Origin: Pseudomonadota bacterium | Lineage (GTDB): Bacteria > Bdellovibrionota > Bacteriovoracia > Bacteriovoracales > Bacteriovoracaceae | Direction: 5' to 3' | Assembly (NCBI GenBank): GCA_027488375.1 | Contig: JAIYBW010000004.1 | Span: 744,001 to 808,000 of the forward strand | DNA length: 64,000 nt | Shown here: one piece after another, positions 60,433 to 64,000 of the stretch | How the letters are laid out: each line of letters opens with the position of its first letter | How positions within the stretch are numbered: the stretch's first letter is position 1 | Program-made: the position numbers and the translations under genes | The notes under the pieces: generated by a model | Database searches by the model: none | What the model was told of the DNA's origin: nothing | What the model saw: only the letters and a program-made list of their open reading frames with translations

Positions 60433-60903
60433 CTACTCCATCTTCTTTCTATAATGTCCTCTGATTGCTCCAATTTGATTTTCACTCATCTCAGACAAAT
60501 AGGTTTTGAGAATAAAGAAGCGGTAGAGGATTTCTGCGGAAATTAATCGGGCCTTCGGAGTGTTTATGTAAAGTAGTAAGAGTGCCAGGCCAAACTCGGT
60601 GATGTCGTATTTTAGATTTTGCCTCTCTTTACCTTTGGCTCCGCCTAAGTACCTGTTTTCTATGATATTTTTATTCAGCTCAAATTTGAGCTGAATGCCT
60701 AATTCCTTCTCACATTTCTTAATGGCACGTAACACATTCCTGTGCTCCATCTCAAATTTCTCAGCAATTTTTAGTGAATCTGTCACTGGCCCAAATGGAG
60801 TATCCCTTACCCAGACATCACCCATCACATGGTTGTTAATGAGATCTTTCAAGCGAGGTGGTCTGGTTTCAAAGGGAACATCAATTCTAAAGTCATCAGT
60901 CAT
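60433..60903 (-). CDS. Rha family phage-type regulatory protein
   Basis: 156 residues from the ATG after AGGAG; an upstream in-frame start is inside the inverted repeat and unlikely. The Rha (phage_pRha) pattern is clear: VTDSLKIAEKFEMEHRNVLRAIKKCEKELG, then RYLGGAKGKERQNLKYDITEFGLALLLLYINTPKARLISAEILYRFF. These proteins are phage regulators or IHF-related lysogeny factors. No other prophage gene surrounds it, so it is a stray phage-derived regulator. Confidence 0.8.
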   Translation of the reverse strand: MTDDFRIDVPFETRPPRLKDLINNHVMGDVWVRDTPFGPVTDSLKIAEKFEMEHRNVLRAIKKCEKELGIQLKFELNKNIIENRYLGGAKGKERQNLKYDITEFGLALLLLYINTPKARLISAEILYRFFILKTYLSEMSENQIGAIRGHYRKKME

Positions 60904-60935
60904 ATTTTCTCCTGTGTAAGTCACAGGAGAAAATA
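60903..60935 (-). promoter_or_regulatory. Perfect 14-bp inverted repeat over the Rha Shine-Dalgarno
   Basis: TATTTTCTCCTGTG, a 5-base loop and CACAGGAGAAAATA match without error and end at the first base of the Rha ATG. In the minus-strand transcript the right arm holds AGGAG and the left arm holds its complement, so folding would hide the ribosome site. The same sequence could be a DNA operator for autoregulation. Confidence 0.75.
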
Positions 60936-61051
60936 GTTATTATGTAACTAATCTTCAAATTGATATTTAAAGCCACCTACAAGAAGTTCATAGATGAAAC
61001 TCTAATCATCAACCCAAGTCCTTGCCAGAAAAGCTAAGAATTAATAATTAA

Positions 61052-61249
61052 AAAAAGGGTGATGAGAGTCACGCCCTATTTCGCTCGACTTGGCGACTTC
61101 TCTATCTCAATCAGCGAAAATTTGACTATTGGATTGAACAAGACAAGCTCTCAATCCAAGAAAAAAGACTGCTGAATGCTTTTAAACAGCATAAAAAAAA
61201 TAAAAAAGAAGAAGCTCTTGAACTTCTGAAAGATCAATTTTTTTTTTAG
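61052..61249 (+). pseudogene. Start-less coding remnant in a 379-bp gene-free interval
   Basis: An open frame with no usable start codon reads SHALFRSTWRLLYLNQRK and continues to KEEALELLKDQFFF before TAG. Protein-like composition (helical, Lys/Glu-rich) suggests the 3' end of a decayed gene. It lies in the 60936-61314 interval, where I see nothing else apart from AT-rich DNA. Origin unknown. Confidence 0.4.
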
Positions 61250-61314
61250 CATCGATTGACGGGCCTTCTCTAATCTTTTAACCTAATCAAATACTCATTC
61301 ATTAAAAGGTTATC

Positions 61315-61386
61315 ATGAGGATTTCACTTTTAGCTTTGGCCATGCTGGCCCTTTCAACTCTTTTAAAAATCGCTGACATCATTTAA
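61315..61386 (+). CDS. 23-residue hydrophobic peptide coupled to the EamA gene
   Basis: ATG after AAAAGG; the peptide is almost one membrane helix (LLALAMLALSTLLKIADII). Its TAA shares one base with the EamA ATG (TAATG). It may be a leader peptide coupling translation, or a small membrane subunit of the transporter. Confidence 0.5.
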   Translation: MRISLLALAMLALSTLLKIADII

Positions 61387-62228
61387 TGTTCTCTGCTTTC
61401 CTTATCCTCGTTGTGGCCATGTTCTCAATCCAGGCCGGAGCAGGTTTTGCCAAAACTCTCTTCCCCATCGTTGGACCTTTTGGTGCCACCAACTTAAGAC
61501 TCTTTTTTGCCTCAGTCATCCTGATTATTTTATGGCGTCCCTGGAGAAAGATTCCCCAGAAAGAAGAATTTCTTCCCTTAGCACTTTATGGTGGGTCTCT
61601 GGGACTTATGAATCTCTGCTTCTATCTTGCTCTTGAAAAAATACCACTGGGTCTCGCTGTGACTTTGGAATTTTGTGGACCCCTCTGTCTCTCACTTATC
61701 CTTTCTAAAAAATTATCAGACATTTTATGGGCTTCACTGGCCACATTGGGAGTCATCCTGATTTATCCTGAGAACTCACAGATCAACTCTACCGACACTG
61801 TGGGGATTTTCTTTGCACTGGCCGCAGGCTTCTTTTGGGCCCTCTATATATATTTCGGCCAAAAAACACCAAAAGATATGTCTCATACTCTTGTTACTTG
61901 TTGGGGTATGATCTTTGCTTTTCTCATCTCCTTTCCTTTTGGAGTCGGCCACTTCAATATTCAGTCACTCAATTTCGAAATTATTCCCTTTGCCATAGGA
62001 GTGGCGATCCTCTCAAGTGCTTTACCCTACTCCCTCGAAATGATCGCCTTACGTAAAATTCCTGCTAAAACATTTGGAATCCTAGTGAGCCTAGAACCAG
62101 CGTTTGCAACTTTATTTGGGTGGATCATTTTAAATGAAATGATGTCAGGGGTTCAAATGATGGCCATGATGATGATTATGATGGCTTCAATGGGAAGCGC
62201 CCTTGGTTTCAAGAAGATCAATTTTTAG
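61386..62228 (+). CDS. EamA/DMT family transporter (RhtA-like)
   Basis: 280 residues with about ten membrane helices in two EamA repeats (first repeat FGATNLRLFFASVILIILW and YLALEKIPLGLAVTLEFCGPL; second repeat GILVSLEPAFATLFGWIILNEMMSG). RhtA-type members export amino acids such as threonine; substrate here is unproven. It ends overlapping the convergent PilZ gene by 11 bases. Confidence 0.85.
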   Translation: MFSAFLILVVAMFSIQAGAGFAKTLFPIVGPFGATNLRLFFASVILIILWRPWRKIPQKEEFLPLALYGGSLGLMNLCFYLALEKIPLGLAVTLEFCGPLCLSLILSKKLSDILWASLATLGVILIYPENSQINSTDTVGIFFALAAGFFWALYIYFGQKTPKDMSHTLVTCWGMIFAFLISFPFGVGHFNIQSLNFEIIPFAIGVAILSSALPYSLEMIALRKIPAKTFGILVSLEPAFATLFGWIILNEMMSGVQMMAMMMIMMASMGSALGFKKINF

Positions 62229-62892
62229 CGAGGATTTGCTTTTCTGCTTCTTGCTGAATCATTCTCATCAGGGTTTCACTTAAAAAAACATCTGCCGACA
62301 TACCAACCTTCACAAAATTTCTATCGTCTTTTAAAGTGATATGACAGACAGTGAACTTGGCCACCTCGGAGTGAGCAATTCCGCCAACCTTGATAATTTT
62401 AAAAACAGAGTTTCGCTGAAAGAAGTCTTTGTTAATATTGGCGACTTGAATACCTAGACCCATCAAGGAAACATCTAAGATTCGAACATCAACATCGATC
62501 GCCGTTTTTTCAGAAACTGGTCTTAGAGTTAAAGTCACTTGAGTTCCTTCAGGCATCGCTGTTCTTTCATAGCGTCTCGACTCTATCGCTTTGGCCTCAC
62601 GAGGAAAATTACAGACGAGCTGATTTCCATGAGTTTTATAATCTTCAGGATTCAGTTTAAAAATAAGATTTCGATGATTAACTTTCACATAGACAGGAAA
62701 GCCAATATCAAACTCAAAAGAAATGGATGTCGTAAAAACAAAAGCATTCGTAAGAACTTCGAGTCTTTTGATTTTATAAATTTCTCGACGATTGGGAATC
62801 GTTTGCCAAATCTCCCCAAGTTCCGCTGTAGGAGCCTTCCTGGCCAGTTCGGCCATCTCTGCCTGAATTTCAATTAAGCGGTATTTTTCCAT
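62218..62892 (-). CDS. PilZ domain c-di-GMP-binding protein
   Basis: 224 residues from an ATG chosen over an upstream TTG. The C-terminal half has the PilZ signature: ESRRYERTAMP (RxxxR) followed by ILDVSLMGLGIQ (D/NxSxxG). An N-terminal region with a coiled-coil start resembles the YcgR N-domain. Expected to bind cyclic di-GMP and adjust motility or surface behaviour. Confidence 0.82.
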   Translation of the reverse strand: MEKYRLIEIQAEMAELARKAPTAELGEIWQTIPNRREIYKIKRLEVLTNAFVFTTSISFEFDIGFPVYVKVNHRNLIFKLNPEDYKTHGNQLVCNFPREAKAIESRRYERTAMPEGTQVTLTLRPVSEKTAIDVDVRILDVSLMGLGIQVANINKDFFQRNSVFKIIKVGGIAHSEVAKFTVCHITLKDDRNFVKVGMSADVFLSETLMRMIQQEAEKQILAKN

Positions 62893-62994
62893 TGAATTCA
62901 ATTATACAGCAAAAGGCGAAGGGGAGAAAAAAAACAAAAAAGATCAACTAAATGGAAGAGATGGGACACCTTAAGGCTCCCATCTCTAGATAAG

Positions 62995-64000
62995 TTAGTT
63001 AAAAAGATTTAGAAGATAGTCTCTCGTAAGAGGTGCTCTCGGAGCATTCAGGACTTCACCTTTGAGCGAAATTGAAGAAACAACTTTAAGATTAATATCA
63101 TTTCTCTTTGCAAGTCTATGATCCATGAGGCCAGAAAGATTAAAAATCATCATCCCATTTTCAACTTTAACCCTTGAAGAAGGAAAAGAATTCTTTAGCT
63201 CAACAACTTTCTTATCACTGCCAAATTTTGGTCGCGAATGAATCACTAATTCAATTTGTCCTTCTTGCGAAAGCCTTCCATTCATTTTCACGGTTAAAAT
63301 TTCACTCTCTTCATCAAAGCGAGCTTCATTCATGTTTTCAGGAAAAATTGGCTCAACTAATTGGGCCTCGAAGACTTCAATAACTAGTTCACCTGAGATT
63401 ATGATTTCTTTATCAAGCTCAGTGGCCTGAATATTTTTCTCTTTCACAACAACCACTGAGCGTGGAGAAGTTAAAAGTTTGGCATTCAAGCTAAAGTTTT
63501 CAAACTTTGAATTAAGCGCCTGAACTTTTACTAAAAGTGGAAATTCTTCAAAGACACCATTAGTGATGAATATCACGTCAATTGATCCTGAAATCGTCTT
63601 AGCAAAAACTTCATCTCGGTATTCAGTCTTCGTACAAGCATATGGCTCACTACGGTAGCGAGTTTCATAACCACAAACTTGCTCTTGATAAGGAGTATTC
63701 TCGCAATGATTACGCCCTGGGATTTGCTGACATTGCTGGCGAGGATAGTTACTACACTCTTGATCTGTATAAGTCACATTACGACATATTGATTGGCCAG
63801 GTCGAGTATCACACTGACGTCCGCCACCAGTTCGATGACAGATACGGCCACTAGGAGCACTTCTACACACTCTTTGTCCTCGAGGGTCAGTATGACAAAC
63901 TTGTTGAGGGGGTTTTTGTTCACAAATTTCTCTTGGAGGAATTTCATGACAGACTTGTTGAGGAGGACCTTGATGGCATTCCTGACGAGTTCTAGTCACT
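62995..64000 (-). CDS. Cys-rich protein (N-terminus off the right edge)
   Basis: At least 335 residues. The visible N-terminal 125 residues are a Cys-rich chain with Pro/Gln-rich spacers (PPQQVCHEIPPREICEQKPPQQVCH, then several C-x5-15-C turns). The rest is beta-rich without Cys (SGSIDVIFITNGVFEEFPLLVKV and so on). A GTG two bases inside the edge is in frame but no signal peptide follows, so the gene probably starts outside the window. Family unknown; surface location suspected from the composition. Confidence 0.65.
   Translation of the reverse strand, partial: VTRTRQECHQGPPQQVCHEIPPREICEQKPPQQVCHTDPRGQRVCRSAPSGRICHRTGGGRQCDTRPGQSICRNVTYTDQECSNYPRQQCQQIPGRNHCENTPYQEQVCGYETRYRSEPYACTKTEYRDEVFAKTISGSIDVIFITNGVFEEFPLLVKVQALNSKFENFSLNAKLLTSPRSVVVVKEKNIQATELDKEIIISGELVIEVFEAQLVEPIFPENMNEARFDEESEILTVKMNGRLSQEGQIELVIHSRPKFGSDKKVVELKNSFPSSRVKVENGMMIFNLSGLMDHRLAKRNDINLKVVSSISLKGEVLNAPRAPLTRDYLLNLFN

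Noticed and set aside
60433-61314. Prophage remnant around the Rha gene
   Set aside because: Only one phage-type gene is present; no integrase, capsid, lysis or attachment repeat was found nearby.

Overview
The window reads as chromosomal DNA of a Gram-negative bacterium of moderate to low GC, densely packed with genes on both strands. Many predicted proteins carry signal peptides or lipoboxes. Together with pseudopilin-like proteins, a single-subunit SdhC complex II, a Tgt-MnmC-like fusion and a predicted tmRNA tag GNDYAMAA, this suggests a Bdellovibrio/Bacteriovorax-type lineage. That placement is an inference from style of gene content; no rRNA is present to settle it.

Layout. 1-5.4 kb: two cell-envelope proteins, an acetate symporter pair (DUF485 + ActP), a DEAD-box helicase and a secreted SGNH hydrolase. 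5.4-8.5 kb: an accessory module of an HNH-HIT fusion nuclease, a WYL regulator, a truncated regulator of the same family and a divergent lipoprotein, all controlled by two copies of one operator. 8.7-12.5 kb: secreted MsrB, SDR, SOUL protein, methyltransferase and double cupin. 12.7-17.3 kb: a large GloVer-repeat lipoprotein and an ABC transporter. 17.5-19.8 kb: single-gene units separated by three copies of a 24-bp palindromic repeat. 19.8-27.4 kb: YaiI, a phosphatase-like protein lacking the catalytic Arg, SlyX and a 1128-residue Cys-rich secreted protein. 27.6-34.5 kb: an operon of three prepilin-like proteins ending in a di-haem peroxidase. 34.8-37.6 kb: truA and a tgt-mnmC-like fusion. 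37.6-43 kb: secreted proteins, including a protein-glutaminase-like candidate. 43.1-47 kb: a recombinase-like DNA-binding protein with a 53-residue partner, and NmrA, AraC, TetR and SDR genes. 47.2-47.6 kb: tmRNA with a good promoter. 49.2-56.8 kb: PPK2, secreted nuclease, NamZ-like muramidase, His-rich protein and photolyase. 56.9-60.4 kb: sdhCAB with a strong terminator. 60.4-64 kb: Rha-like regulator behind a perfect inverted repeat, a gene remnant, EamA transporter with a coupled small peptide, PilZ protein, and a Cys-rich protein running off the right edge.

Best candidates for something undescribed are the HNH-HIT/WYL/truncated-regulator module with its matched operators, the repeat-bounded single-gene units around 17.8-19.8 kb, and the pilin-like operon coupled to a MauG/cytochrome c peroxidase. 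All functional statements rest on reading motifs by eye; no database search was run.
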